64,000 bases of DNA from Eudorina sp. 2006-703-Eu-15 (taxonomy: Eukaryota; Chlorophyta; Chlorophyceae; Chlamydomonadales; Volvocaceae): positions 1,548,238 to 1,612,237 of the forward strand of contig BDSI01000006.1 in assembly GCA_003117195.1 (NCBI GenBank), given 5' to 3'. Shown in pieces: positions 36,001-50,191 of this stretch; the stretch's first letter is position 1, and each line of letters starts with the position of its first letter. A model generated the notes under the pieces. It was not told where the DNA came from, made no database searches, and saw only the letters and a program-made list of their open reading frames with translations. The position numbers and the translations under genes were made by a program.

Positions 36001-39000
36001 TTCCCGCTCCCAACTCCCACCGCCGGCTACCAACCTCACCGTCAGCCAGTGGGAAGTGATGTTGGGCAGGGCACGCGGCGGCGGCGGCGGCGGCGTCGCC
36101 GCCATGTGCAGGCTGCTGATGCCGCGGCGGCGGCGGCGGCGGAAGCGGCTACAGCAGCGGCGGCGGCGGCGCCGCCGCCGCAGCCACAGGGCGCGAAGAA
36201 GAGCGCGATGCCGCCGCTGCTCCCGCTGCTGCCGCTGCGGCTCGGAACAGTGGTCTTGAGGTCGATGTGGGTAAACGAGTGCAGGACTCGGATGTCCCGC
36301 CGGTCGGCGGAGAGGGCCAGGGAGGCACTTCGGCAGGCGAAGAAGCTGACGTGGACGACCTGTGCGGGGACGCGCGGGCGCCGCCGCGGGGGAATGGACG
36401 GGCGAGGGAACTAGTGAGGCAGCAGAACGTGGTGGAATGAGGGTACCGCGCACCCCACCCTCCCACATCCAGGCCCTACCCCGCCCCTCCCAGCAGAGCA
36501 TTCCGGCCTGACGTACATGCCGTACATGTCGTCGCGCCTCCCATCGAACAACCAAAACAACCAACAACCAAAGCCTTCCCGCCTCCCAAGGTGCTAGATC
36601 CACATCCGCCAAGATGCAATGCAATGCACAGCAAAGAGGCAACGAAACGAAACCAAAGCACAGCGCAGAACAAGGCAGCGCGGGAGGAGAACGGACAGCA
36701 CACGAGGCAGGAACGCAGTCTTCCCGCTCCCAACTCCCACCGCCGGCTACCAACCTCACCGTCAGCCAGTGGGAAGTGATGTTGGGCAGGGCACGCGGCG
36801 GCGGCGGCGGCGGCGTCGCCGCCATGTGCAGGCTGCTGATGCCGCGGCGGCGGCGGCGGCGGAAGCGGCTACAGCAGCGGCGGCGGCGGCGCCGCCGCCG
36901 CAGCCACAGGGCGCGAAGAAGAGCGCGATGCCGCCGCTGCTCCCGCTGCTGCCGCTGCGGCTCGGAACAGTGGTCTTGAGGGCGATGTGGGTAAACGAGT
37001 GCAGGACTCGGATGTCCCGCCGGTCGGCGGAGAGGGCCAGGGAGGCACTTCGGCAGGCGAAGAAGCTGACGTGGACGACCTGTGCGGGGACGCGCGGGCG
37101 CCGCCGCGGGGGAATGGACGGGCGAGGGAACTAGTGAGGCAGCAGAACGTGGTGGAATGAGGGTACCGCGCACCCCACCCTCCCACATCCAGGCCCTACC
37201 CCGCCCCTCCCAGCAGAGCATTCCGGCCTGACGTACATGCCGTACATGTCGTCGCGCCTCCCATCGAACAACCAAAGCCTTCCCGCCTCCCAAGGTGCTA
37301 GATCCACATCCGCCAAGATGCAATACAATGCACAGCAAAGAGGCAACGAAACGAAACCAAAGCACAGCGCAGAACAAGGCAGCGCGGGAGGAGAACGGAC
37401 AGCACACGAGGCAGGAACGCAGTCTTCCCGCTCCCAACTCCCACCGCCGGCTACCAACCTCACCGTCAGCCAGTGGGAAGTGATGTTGGGCAGGGCACGC
37501 GGCGGCGGCGGCGGCGGCGTCGCCGCCATGTGCAGGCTGCTGATGCCGCGGCGGCGGCGGCGGCGGAAGCGGCTACAGCAGCGGCGGCGGCGGCGCCGCC
37601 GCCGCAGCCACAGGGCGCGAAGAAGAGCGCGATGCCGCCGCTGCTCCCGCTGCTGCCGCTGCGGCTCGGAACAGTGGTCTTGAGGGCGATGTGGGTAAAC
37701 GAGTGCAGGACTCGGATGTCCCGCCGGTCGGCGGAGAGGGCCAGGGAGGCACTTCGGCAGGCGAAGAAGCTGACGTGGACGACCTGTGCGGGGACGCGCG
37801 GGCGCCGCCGCGGGGGAATGGACGGGCGAGGGAACTAGTGAGGCAGCAGAACGTGGTGGAATGAGGGTACCGCGCACCCCACCCTCCCACATCCAGGCCC
37901 TACCCCGCCCCTCCCAGCAGAGCATTCCGGCCTGACGTACATGCCGTACATGTCGTCGCGCCTCCCATCGAACAACCAAAGCCTTCCCGCCTCCCAAGGT
38001 GCTAGATCCACATCCGCCAAGATGCAATGCAATGCACAGCAAAGAGGCAACGAAACGAAACCAAAGCACAGCGCAGAACAAGGCAGCGCGGGAGGAGAAC
38101 GGACAGCACACGAGGCAGGAACGCAGTCTTCCCGCTCCCAACTCCCACCGCCGGCTACCAACCTCACCGTCAGCCAGTGGGAAGTGATGTTGGGCAGGGC
38201 ACGCGGCGGCGGCGGCGGCGGCGTCGCCGCCATGTGCAGGCTGCTGATGCCGCGGCGGCGGCGGCGGCGGAAGCGGCTACAGCAGCGGCGGCGGCGCGCC
38301 GCCGCCGCAGCCACAGGGCGCGAAGAAGAGCGCGATGCCGCCGCTGCTCCCGCTGCTGCCGCTGCGGCTCGGAACAGTGGTCTTGAGGTCGATGTGGGTA
38401 AACGAGTGCAGGACTCGGATGTCCCGCCGGTCGGCGGAGAGGGCCAGGGAGGCACTTCGGCAGGCGAAGAAGCTGACGTGGACGACCTGTGCGGGGACGC
38501 GCGGGCGCCGCCGCGGGGGAATGGACGGGCGAGGGAACTAGTGAGGCAGCAGAACGTGGTGGAATGAGGGTACCGCGCACCCCACCCTCCCACATCCAGG
38601 CCCTACCCCGCCCCTCCCAGCAGAGCATTCCGGCCTGACGTACATGCCGTACATGTCGTCGCGCCTCCCATCGAACAACCAAAGCCTTCCCGCCTCCCAA
38701 GGTGCTAGATCCACATCCGCCAAGATGCAATACAATGCACAGCAAAGAGGCAACGAAACGAAACCAAAGCACAGCGCAGAACAAGGCAGCGCGGGAGGAG
38801 AACGGACAGCACACGAGGCAGGAACGCAGTCTTCCCGCTCCCAACTCCCACCGCCGTCTACCAACCTCACCGTCAGCCAGTGGAAAGTGATGTTGGGCAG
38901 GGCAGGCGGCGGCGGCGGCGGCGGCGTCGCCGCCATGTGCAGGCTGCTGATGCCGCGGCGGCGGCGGCGGCGGAAGCGGCTACAGCAGCGGCGGCGGCGG

Positions 39001-42000
39001 CGCCGCCGCCGCAGCCACAGGGCGCGAAGAAGAGCGCGATGCCGCCGCTGCTCCCGCTGCTGCCGCTGCGGCTCGGAACAGTGGTCTTGAGGGCGATGTG
39101 GGTAAACGAGTGCAGGACTCGGATGTCCCGCCGGTCGGCGGAGAGGGCCAGGGAGGCACTTCGGCAGGCGAAGAAGCTGACGTGGACGACCTGTGCGGGG
39201 ACGCGCGGGCGCCGCCGCGGGGGAATGGACGGGCGAGGGAACTAGTGAGGCAGCAGAACGTGGTGGAATGAGGGTACCGCGCACCCCACCCTCCCACATC
39301 CAGGCCCTACCCCGCCCCTCCCAGCAGAGCATTCCGGCCTGACGTACATGCCGTACATGTCGTCGCGCCTCCCATCGAACAACCAAAGCCTTCCCGCCTC
39401 CCAAGGTGCTAGATCCACATCCGCCAAGATGCAATACAATGCACAGCAAAGAGGCAACGAAACGAAACCAAAGCACAGCGCAGAACAAGGCAGCGCGGGA
39501 GGAGAACGGACAGCACACGAGGCAGGAACGCAGTCTTCCCGCTCCCAACTCCCACCGCCGGCTACCAACCTCACCGTCAGCCAGTGGGAAGTGATGTTGG
39601 GCAGGGCACGCGGCGGCGGCGGCGGCGGCGTCGCCGCCATGTGCAGGCTGCTGATGCCGCGGCGGCGGCGGCGGCGGAAGCGGCTACAGCAGCGGCGGCG
39701 GCGGCGCCGCCGCCGCAGCCACAGGGCGCGAAGAAGAGCGCGATGCCGCCGCTGCTCCCGCTGCTGCCGCTGCGGCTCGGAACAGTGGTCTTGAGGGCGA
39801 TGTGGGTAAACGAGTGCAGGACTCGGATGTCCCGCCGGTCGGCGGAGAGGGCCAGGGAGGCACTTCGGCAGGCGAAGAAGCTGACGTGGACGACCTGTGC
39901 GGGGACGCGCGGGCGCCGCCGCGGGGGAATGGACGGGCGAGGGAACTAGTGAGGCAGCAGAACGTGGTGGAATGAGGGTACCGCGCACCCCACCCTCCCA
40001 CATCCAGGCCCTACCCCGCCCTCCCAGCAGAGCATTCCGGCCTGACGTACATGCCGTACATGTCGTCGCGCCTCCCATCGAACAACCAAAGCCTTCCCGC
40101 CTCCCAAGGTGCTAGATCCACATCCGCCAAGATGCAATGCAATGCACAGCAAAGAGGCAACGAAACGAAACCAAAGCACAGCGCAGAACAAGGCAGCGCG
40201 GGAGGAGAACGGACAGCACACGAGGCAGGAACGCAGTCTTCCCGCTCCCAACTCCCACCGCCGGCTACCAACCTCACCGTCAGCCAGTGGAAGTGATGTT
40301 GGGCAGGGCACGCGGCGGCGGCGGCGGCGGCGTCGCCGCCATGTGCAGGCTGCTGATGCCGCGGCGGCGGCGGCGGCGGAAGCGGCTACAGCAGCGGCGG
40401 CGGCGGCGCCGCCGCCGCAGCCACAGGGCGCGAAGAAGAGCGCGATGCCGCCGCTGCTCCCGCTGCTGCCGCTGCGGCTCGGAACAGTGGTCTTGAGGGC
40501 GATGTGGGTAAACGAGTGCAGGACTCGGATGTCCCGCCGGTCGGCGGAGAGGGCCAGGGAGGCACTTCGGCAGGCGAAGAAGCTGACGTGGACGACCTGT
40601 GCGGGGACGCGCGGGCGCCGCCGCGGGGGAATGGACGGGCGAGGGAACTAGTGAGGCAGCAGAACGTGGTGGAATGAGGGTACCGCGCACCCCACCCTCC
40701 CACATCCAGGCCCTACCCCGCCCCTCCCAGCAGAGCATTCCGGCCTGACGTACATGCCGTACATGTCGTCGCGCCTCCCATCGAACAACCAAAGCCTTCC
40801 CGCCTCCCAAGGTGCTAGATCCACATCCGCCAAGATGCAATGCAATGCACAGCAAAGAGGCAACGAAACGAAACCAAAGCACAGCGCAGAACAAGGCAGC
40901 GCGGGAGGAGAACGGACAGCACACGAGGCAGGAACGCAGTCTTCCCGCTCCCAACTCCCACCGCCGGCTACCAACCTCACCGTCAGCCAGTGGGAAGTGA
41001 TGTTGGGCAGGGCACGCGGCGGCGGCGGCGGCGGCGTCGCCGCCATGTGCAGGCTGGCTGATGCCGCGGCGGCGGCGGCGGCGGAAGCGGCTACAGCAGC
41101 GGCGGCGGCGGCGCCGCCGCCGCAGCCACAGGGCGCGAAGAAGAGCGCGATGCCGCCGCTGCTCCCGCTGCTGCCGCTGCGGCTCGGAACAGTGGTCTTG
41201 AGGGCGATGTGGGTAAACGAGTGCAGGACTCGGATGTCCCGCCGGTCGGCGGAGAGGGCCAGGGAGGCACTTCGGCAGGCGAAGAAGCTGACGTGGACGA
41301 CCTGTGCGGGGACGCGCGGGCGCCGCCGCGGGGAATGGACGGGCGAGGGAACTAGTGAGGCAGCAGAACGTGGTGGAATGAGGGTACCGCGCACCCCACC
41401 CTCCCACATCCAGGCCCTACCCCGCCCCTCCCAGCAGAGCATTCCGGCCTGACGTACATGCCGTACATGTCGTCGCGCCTCCCATCGAACAACCAAAGCC
41501 TTCCCGCCTCCCAAGGTGCTAGATCCACATCCGCCAAGATGCAATGCAATGCACAGCAAAGAGGCAACGAAACGAAACCAAAGCACAGCGCAGAACAAGG
41601 CAGCGCGGGAGGAGAACGGGCAGCACACGAGGCAGGAACGCAGTCTTCCCGCTCCCAACTCCCACCGCCGGCTACCAACCTCACCGTCAGCCAGTGGAAG
41701 TGATGTTGGGCAGGGCACGCGGCGGCGGCGGCGGCGGCGTCGCCGCCATGTGCAGGCTGCTGATGCCGCGGCGGCGGCGGCGGCGGAAGCGGCTACAGCA
41801 GCGGCGGCGGCGGCGCCGCCGCCGCAGCCACAGGGCGCGAAGAAGAGCGCGATGCCGCCGCTGCTCCCGCTGCTGCCGCTGCGGCTCGGAACAGTGGTCT
41901 TGAGGGCGATGTGGGTAAACGAGTGCAGGACTCGGATGTCCGCCGGTCGGCGGAGAGGGCCAGGGAGGCACTTCGGCAGGCGAAGAAGCTGACGTGGACG

Positions 42001-45000
42001 ACCTGTGCGGGGACGCGCGGGCGCCGCCGCGGGGAATGGACGGGCGAGGAACTAGTGAGGCAGCAGAACGTGGTGGAATGAGGGTACCGCGCACCCCACC
42101 CTCCCACATCCAGGCCCTACCCCGCCCCTCCCAGCAGAGCATTCCGGCCTGACGTACATGCCGTACATGTCGTCGCGCCTCCCATCGAACAACCAAAGCC
42201 TTCCCGCCTCCCAAGGTGCTAGATCCACATCCGCCAAGATGCAATGCAATGCACAGCAAAGAGGCAACGAAACGAAACCAAAGCACAGCGCAGAACAAGG
42301 CAGCGCGGGAGGAGAACGGGCAGCACACGAGGCAGGAACGCAGTCTTCCCGCTCCCAACTCCACCGCCGGCTACCAACCTCACCGTCAGCCAGTGGGAAG
42401 TGATGTTGGGCAGGGCACGCGGCGGCGGCGGCGGCGGCGTCGCCGCCATGTGCAGGCTGCTGATGCCGCGGCGGCGGCGGCGGCGGAAGCGGCTACAGCA
42501 GCGGCGGCGGCGGCGCCGCCGCCGCAGCCACAGGGCGCGAAGAAGAGCGCGATGCCGCCGCTGCTCCCGCTGCTGCCGCTGCGGCTCGGAACAGTGGTCT
42601 TGAGGGCGATGTGGGTAAACGAGTGCAGGACTCGGATGTCCCGCCGGTCGGCGGAGAGGGCCAGGGAGGCACTTCGGCAGGCGAAGAAGCTGACGTGGAC
42701 GACCTGTGCGGGGACGCGCGGGCGCCGCCGCGGGGAATGGACGGGCGAGGGAACTAGTGAGGCAGCAGAACGTGGTGGAATGAGGGTACCGCGCACCCCA
42801 CCCTCCACATCCAGGCCCTACCCCGCCCCTCCCAGCAGAGCATTCCGGCCTGACGTACATGCCGTACATGTCGTCGCGCCTCCCATCGAACAACCAAAGC
42901 CTTCCCGCCTCCCAAGGTGCTAGATCCACATCCGCCAAGATGCAATGCAATGCACAGCAAAGAGGCAACGAAACGAAACCAAAGCACAGCGCAGAACAAG
43001 GCAGCGCGGGAGGAGAACGGACAGCACACGAGGCAGGAACGCAGTCTTCCCGCTCCCAACTCCCACCGCCGGCTACCAACCTCACCGTCAGCCAGTGGAA
43101 AGTGATGTTGGGCAGGGCACGCGGCGGCGGCGGCGGCGGCGTCGCCGCCATGTGCAGGCTGCTGATGCCGCGGCGGCGGCGGCGGCGGAAGCGGCTACAG
43201 CAGCGGCGGCGGCGGCGCCGCCGCCGCAGCCACAGGGCGCGAAGAAGAGCGCGATGCCGCCGCTGCTCCCGCTGCTGCCGCTGCGGCTCGGAACAGTGGT
43301 CTTGAGGGCGATGTGGGTAAACGAGTGCAGGACTCGGATGTCCCGCCGGTCGGCGGAGAGGGCCAGGGAGGCACTTCGGCAGGCGAAGAAGCTGACGTGG
43401 ACGACCTGTGCGGGGACGCGCGGGCGCCGCCGCGGGGAATGGACGGGCGAGGGAACTAGTGAGGCAGCAGAACGTGGTGGAATGAGGGTACCGCGCACCC
43501 CACCCTCCCACATCCAGGCCCTACCCCGCCCCTCCCAGCAGAGCATTCCGGCCTGACGTACATGCCGTACATGTCGTCGCGCCTCCCATCGAACAACCAA
43601 AGCCTTCCCGCCTCCCAAGGTGCTAGATCCACATCCGCCAAGATGCAATGCAATGCACAGCAAAGAGGCAACGAAACGAAACCAAAGCACAGCGCAGAAC
43701 AAGGCAGCGCGGGAGGAGAACGGACAGCACACGAGGCAGGAACGCAGTCTTCCCGCTCCCAACTCCCACCGCCGTCTACCAACCTCACCGTCAGCCAGTG
43801 GAAAGTGATGTTGGGCAGGGCAGGCGGCGGCGGCGGCGGCGGCGTCGCCGCCATGTGCAGGCTGCTGATGCCGCGGCGGCGGCGGCGGCGGAAGCGGCTA
43901 CAGCAGCGGCGGCGGCGGCGCGCCGCCGCAGCCACAGGGCGCGAAGAAGAGCGCGATGCCGCCGCTGCTCCCGCTGCTGCCGCTGCGGCTCGGAACAGTG
44001 GTCTTGAGGGCGATGTGGGTAAACGAGTGCAGGACTCGGATGTCCCGCCGGTCGGCGGAGAGGGCCAGGGAGGCACTTCGGCAGGCGAAGAAGCTGACGT
44101 GGACGACCTGTGCGGGGACGCGCGGGCGCCGCCGCGGGGAATGGACGGGCGAGGGAACTAGTGAGGCAGCAGAACGTGGTGGAATGAGGGTACCGCGCAC
44201 CCCACCCTCCCACATCCAGGCCCTACCCCGCCCCTCCCAGCAGAGCATTCCGGCCTGACGTACATGCCGTACATGTCGTCGCGCCTCCCATCGAACAACC
44301 AAAGCCTTCCCGCCTCCCAAGGTGTTAGATCCACATCCGCCAAGATGCAATGCAATGCACAGCAAAGAGGCAACGAAACGAAACCAAAGCACAGCGCAGA
44401 ACAAGGCAGCGCGGGAGGAGAACGGACAGCACACGAGGCAGGAACGCAGTCTTCCCGCTCCCAACTCCCACCGCCGGCTACCAACCTCACCGTCAGCCAG
44501 TGGGAAGTGATGTTGGGCAGGGCACGCGGCGGCGGCGGCGGCGGCGTCGCCGCCATGTGCAGGCTGCAGCGGCGCTGATGCCGCGGCGGCGGCGGCGGCG
44601 GAAGCGGCTACAGCAGCGGCAGCGGCGGCGGCGCCGCCGCAGCCACAGGGCGCGAAGAAGAGCGCGATGCCGCCGCTGCTCCCGCTGCTGCCGCTGCGGC
44701 TCGGAACAGTGGTCTTGAGGGCGATGTGGGTAAACGAGTGCAGGACTCGGATGTCCCGCCGGTCGGCGGAGAGGGCCAGGGAGGCACTTCGGCAGGCGAA
44801 GAAGCTGACGTGGACGACCTGTGCGGGGACGCGCGGGCGCCGCCGCGGGGGAATGGACGGGCGAGGGAACTAGTGAGGCAGCAGAACGTGGTGGAATGAG
44901 GGTACTGCGCACCCCACCCTCCCACATCCAGGCCCTACCCCGCCCCTCCCAGCAGAGCATTCCGGCCTGACGTACATGCCGTACATGTCGTCGCGCCTCC

Positions 45001-47724
45001 CATCGAACAACCAAAGCCTTCCCGCCTCCCAAGGTGCTAGATCCACATCCGCCAAGATGCAATGCAATGCACAGCAAAGAGGCAACGAAACGAAACCAAA
45101 GCACAGCGCAGAACAAGGCAGCGCGGGAGGAGAACGGGCAGCACACGAGGCAGGAACGCAGTCTTCCCGCTCCCAACTCCCACCGCCGTCTACCAACCTC
45201 ACCGTCAGCCAGTGGAAAGTGATGTTGGGCAGGGCAGGCGGCGGCGGCGGCGGCGGCGTCGCCGCCATGTGCAGGCTGCCTGATGCCGCGGCGGCGGCGG
45301 CGGCGGAAGCGGCTACAGCAGCGGCGGCGGCGCGCGCCGCGCAGCCACAGGGCGCGAAGAAGAGCGCGATGCCGCCGCTGCTCCCGCTGCTGCCGCTGCG
45401 GCTCGGAACAGTGGTCTTGAGGGCGATGTGGGTAAACGAGTGCAGGACTCGGATGTCCCGCCGGTCGGCGGAGAGGGCCAGGGAGGCACTTCGGCAGGCG
45501 AAGAAGCTGACGTGGACGACCTGTGCGGGACGCGCGGGCGCCGCCGCGGGGAATGGACGGGCGAGGAACTAGTGAGCAGCAGAACGTGGTGGAATGAGGG
45601 TACTGCGCACCCCACCCTCCCACATCCAGGCCCTACCCCGCCCTCCCAGCAGAGCATTCCGGCCTGACGTACATGCCGTACATGTCGTCGCGCCTCCCAT
45701 CGAACAACCAAAGCCTTCCCGCCTCCCAAGGTGCTAGATCCACATCCGCCAAGATGCAATGCAATGCACAGCAAAGAGGCAACGAAACGAAACAAAGCAC
45801 AGCGCAGAACAAGGCAGCGCGGGAGGAGAACGGACAGCACACGAGGCAGAAACGCAGTCTTCCCGCTCCCAACTCCCACCGCCGTCTACCAACCTCACCG
45901 TCAGCCAGTGGAAGTGATGTTGGGCAGGGCAGCGGCGGCGGCGGCGGCGGCGTCGCCGCCATGTGCAGGCTGCCGCGTGATGCCGCGGCGGCGGCGGCGG
46001 CGGAAGCGGCTACAGCAGCGGCGGCGGCGGCGGCGCCGCGCCGCAGCCACAGGCGCGAAGAAGAGCGCGATGCCGCCGCTGCTCCCGCTGCTGCCGCTGC
46101 GGCTCGGAACAGTGGTCTTGAGGCGATGTGGGTAAACGAGTGCAGGACTCGGATGTCCCGCCGGTCGGCGGAGAGGGCCAGGGAGGCACTTCGGCAGGCG
46201 AAGAAGCTGAACGTGGACGACCTGTGCGGGGACGCGCGGCGCGCCGCCGCGGGGAATGGACGGGCGAGGGAACTAGTGAGGCAGCAGAACGTGGTGGAAT
46301 GAGGGTACCGCGCACCCCACCCTCCCACATCCAGGCCCTACCTCCGCCCTCCCAGCAGAGCATTCCGGCCTGACGTACATGCCGTACATGTCGTCGCGCC
46401 TCCCATCGAACAACCAAAGCCTTCCCGCCTCCCAAGGTGCTAGATCCACATCCGCCAAGATGCAATGCAATGCACAGCAAAGAGGCAACGAAACGAAACC
46501 AAAGCACAGCGCAGAACAAGCCAGCGCGGGAAGGAGAACGGACAGCACACGAGGCAGGAACGCAGTCTTCCCGCTCCCAACTCCCACCGCCGGCTACCAA
46601 CCTCACCGTCAGCCAGTGGGAAGTGATGTTGGGCAGGGCACGGCGGCGGCGGCGGCGGCCGCCGCCATGCAGCAGGCTGCTGATGCCGCGGCGGCGGCGG
46701 CGGCGGAAGCGGCTACAGCAGCGGCGGCGGCGCGCCGCCGCAGCCACAGGCGCGAAGAAGAGCGCGATGCCGCCGCTGCTCCCGCTGCTGCCGCTGCGGC
46801 TCGGAACAGTGGTCTTGAGGGCGATGTGGGTAAACGAGTGCAGGACTCGGATGTCCGCCGGTCGGCGGAGAGGGCCAGGGAGGCACTTCGGCAGGCGAAG
46901 AAGCTGACGTGGACGACCTGTGCGGGGACGCGCGGGCGCCGCCGCGGGGGAATGGACGGGCGAGGGAACTAGTGAGGCAGCAGAACGTGGTGGAATGAGG
47001 GTACCGCGCACCCCACCCTCCCACATCCAGGCCCTACCCCGCCCCTCCCAGCAGAGCATTCCGGCCTGACGTACATGCCGTACATGTCGTCGCGCCTCCC
47101 ATCGAACAACCAAAGCCTTCCCGCCTCCCAAGGTGCTAGATCCACATCCGCCAAGATGCAATGCAATGCACAGCAAAGAGGCAACGAAACGAAACCAAAG
47201 CACAGCGCAGAACAAGGCAGCGCGGGAGGAGAACGGACAGCACACGAGGCAGGAACGCAGTCTTCCCGCTCCCAACTCCCACCGCCGCTACCAACCTCAC
47301 CGTCAGCCAGTGGGAAGTGATGTTGGGCAGGGCAGGCGGCGGCGGCGGCGGCGGCGTCGCCGCCATGTGCAGGCTGCAGCGCGGCTGATGCCGCGGCGGC
47401 GGCGGCGGCGGAAGCGGCTACAGCAGCGGCGGCGGCGCCGCCGCCGCAGCCACAGGGCGCGAAGAAGAGCGCGATGCCGCCGCTGCTCCCGCTGCTGCCG
47501 CTGCGGCTCGGAACAGTGGTCTTGAGGGCGATGTGGGTAAACGAGTGCAGGACTCGGATGTCCCGCCGGTCGGCGGAGAGGGCCAGGGAGGCACTTCGGC
47601 AGGCGAAGAAGCTGACGTGGACGACCTGTGCGGGGACGCGCGGGCGCCGCCGCGGGGGAATGGACGGGCGAGGGAACTAGTGAGGCAGCAGAACGTGGTG
47701 GAATGAGGGTACGCGCACCCCACC

Positions 47725-47790
47725 TCCCACATCCAGGCCCTACCCGCCCCTCCCCCACCCTCCCACATCCAGGCCCTACACATCCGCCCC
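47725..47790. repeat. Local duplication of the C-rich spacer in one satellite copy
   Basis: CACATCCAGGCCCTAC occurs twice here instead of once, which lengthens the distance to the next anchor to 744 bp. It may be a real slippage product or an assembly error, since nearby units carry many indels. Confidence 0.65.
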
Positions 47791-49939
47791 TCCCAGCAGA
47801 GCATTCCGCCTGACGTACATGCCGTACATGTCGTCGCGCCTCCCATCGAACAACCAAAGCCTTCCCGCCTCCCAAGGTGCTAGATCCACATCCGCCAAGA
47901 TGCAATGCAATGCACAGCAAAGAGGCAACGAAACGAAACCAAAGCACAGCGCAGAACAAGGCAGCGCGGGAGGAGAACGGACAGCACACGAGGCAGGAAC
48001 GCAGTCTTCCCGCTCCCAACTCCCACCGCCGGCTACCAACCTCACCGTCAGCCAGTGGGAAGTGATGTTGGGCAGGGCAGGCGGCGGCGGCGGCGGCGGC
48101 GTCGCCGCCATGTGCAGGCTGCTGATGCCGCGGCGGCGCGGCGGCGGAAGCGGCTACAGCAGCGGCGGCGGCGGCGCCGCCGCCGCAGCCACAGGGCGCG
48201 AAGAAGAGCGCGATGCCGCCGCTGCTCCCGCTGCTGCCGCTGCGGCTCGGAACAGTGGTCTTGAGGGCGATGTGGGTAAACGAGTGCAGGACTCGGATGT
48301 CCCGCCGGTCGGCGGAGAGGGCCAGGGAGGCACTTCGGCAGGCGAAGAAGCTGACGTGGACGACCTGTGCGGGGACGCGCGGGCGCCGCCGCGGGGGAAT
48401 GGACGGGCGAGGGAACTAGTGAGGCAGCAGAACGTGGTGGAATGAGGGTACCGCGCACCCCACCCTCCACATCCAGGCCCTACCCCGCCCCTCCCAGCAG
48501 AGCATTCCGGCCTGACGTACATGCCGTACATGTCGTCGCGCCTCCCATCGAACAACCAAAGCCTTCCCGCCTCCCAAGGTGCTAGATCCACATCCGCCAA
48601 GATGCAATGCAATGCACAGCAAAGAGGCAACGAAACGAAACCAAAGCACAGCGCAGAACAAGGCAGCGCGGGAGGAGAACGGACAGCACACGAGGCAGGA
48701 ACGCAGTCTTCCCGCTCCCAACTCCCACCGCCGCTACCAACCTCACCGTCAGCCAGTGGGAAGTGATGTTGGGCAGGGCAGGCGGCGGCGGCGGCGGCGG
48801 CGTCGCCGCCATGTGCAGGCTGCAGCGGCGGCTGATGCCGGCGGCGGCGGCGGCGGAAGCGGCTACAGCAGCGGCGGCGGCGGCGCCGCCGCAGCCACAG
48901 GGCGCGAAGAAGAGCGCGATGCCGCCGCTGCTCCCGCTGCTGCCGCTGCGGCTCGGAACAGTGGTCTTGAGGGCGATGTGGGTAAACGAGTGCAGGACTC
49001 GGATGTCCCGCCGGTCGGCGGAGAGGGCCAGGGAGGCACTTCGGCAGGCGAAGAAGCTGACGTGGACGACCTGTGCGGGGACGCGCGGGCGCCGCCGCGG
49101 GGGAATGGACGGGCGAGGGAACTAGTGAGGCAGCAGAACGTGGTGGAATGAGGGTACGCGCACCCCACCCTCCCACATCCAGGCCCTACCCCGCCCCTCC
49201 CAGCAGAGCATTCCGGCCTGACGTACATGCCGTACATGTCGTCGCGCCTCCCATCGAACAACCAAAGCCTTCCCGCCTCCCAAGGTGCTAGATCCACATC
49301 CGCCAAGATGCAATGCAATGCACAGCAAAGAGGCAACGAAACGAAACCAAAGCACAGCGCAGAACAAGGCAGCGCGGGAGGAGAACGGACAGCACACGAG
49401 GCAGGAACGCAGTCTTCCCGCTCCCAACTCCCACCGCCGTCTACCAACCTCACCGTCAGCCAGTGGGAAGTGATGTTGGGCAGGGCAGGCGCGGCGGCGG
49501 CGGCGGCGGCGTCGCCGCCATGTGCAGGCTGCAGCGCGGCTGATGCCGCGGCGGCGGCGGCGGCGGAAGCGGCTACAGCAGCGGCGGCGGCGGCGGCGCG
49601 CCGCCGCAGCCACAGGGCGCGAAGAAGAGCGCGATGCCGCCGCTGCTCCCGCTGCTGCCGCTGCGGCTCGGAACAGTGGTCTTGAGGGCGATGTGGGTAA
49701 ACGAGTGCAGGACTCGGATGTCCCGCCGGTCGGCGGAGAGGGCCAGGGAGGCACTTCGGCAGGCGAAGAAGCTGACGTGGACGACCTGTGCGGGGACGCG
49801 CGGGCGCCGCGCGGGGGAATGGACGGGCGAGGGAACTAGTGAGGCAGCAGAACGTGGTGGAATGAGGGTACCGGCACCCACCCTCCCACATCCAGGCCCT
49901 ACCCCGCCCCTCCCAGCAGAGCATTCCGGCCTGACGTAC

Positions 49940-50191
49940 ATGCCGTACATGTCGTCGCGCCTCCCATCGAACAACCAAAGCCTTCCCGCCTCCCAAGGTG
50001 CTAGATCCACATCCGCCAAGATGCAATGCAATGCACAGCAAAGAGGCAACGAAACGAAACCAAAGCACAGCGCAGAACAAGGCAGCGGGAGGAGAACGGA
50101 CAGCACACGAGGCAGGAACGCGCGCACCCCACCCGTCCCACATCCAGGCCCTACCCCGCCCCTCCCAGCAGAGCATTCCGGCCTGACGTAC
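49940..50191. repeat. Truncated satellite copy (252 bp)
   Basis: After the anchor this copy follows the standard unit to about 50120 (GGCAGGAACG) and then jumps to the CGCGCACCCC spacer. About 450 bp, including the whole GGC/GCC core, is missing. CGC at the junction gives short microhomology. Confidence 0.85.
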
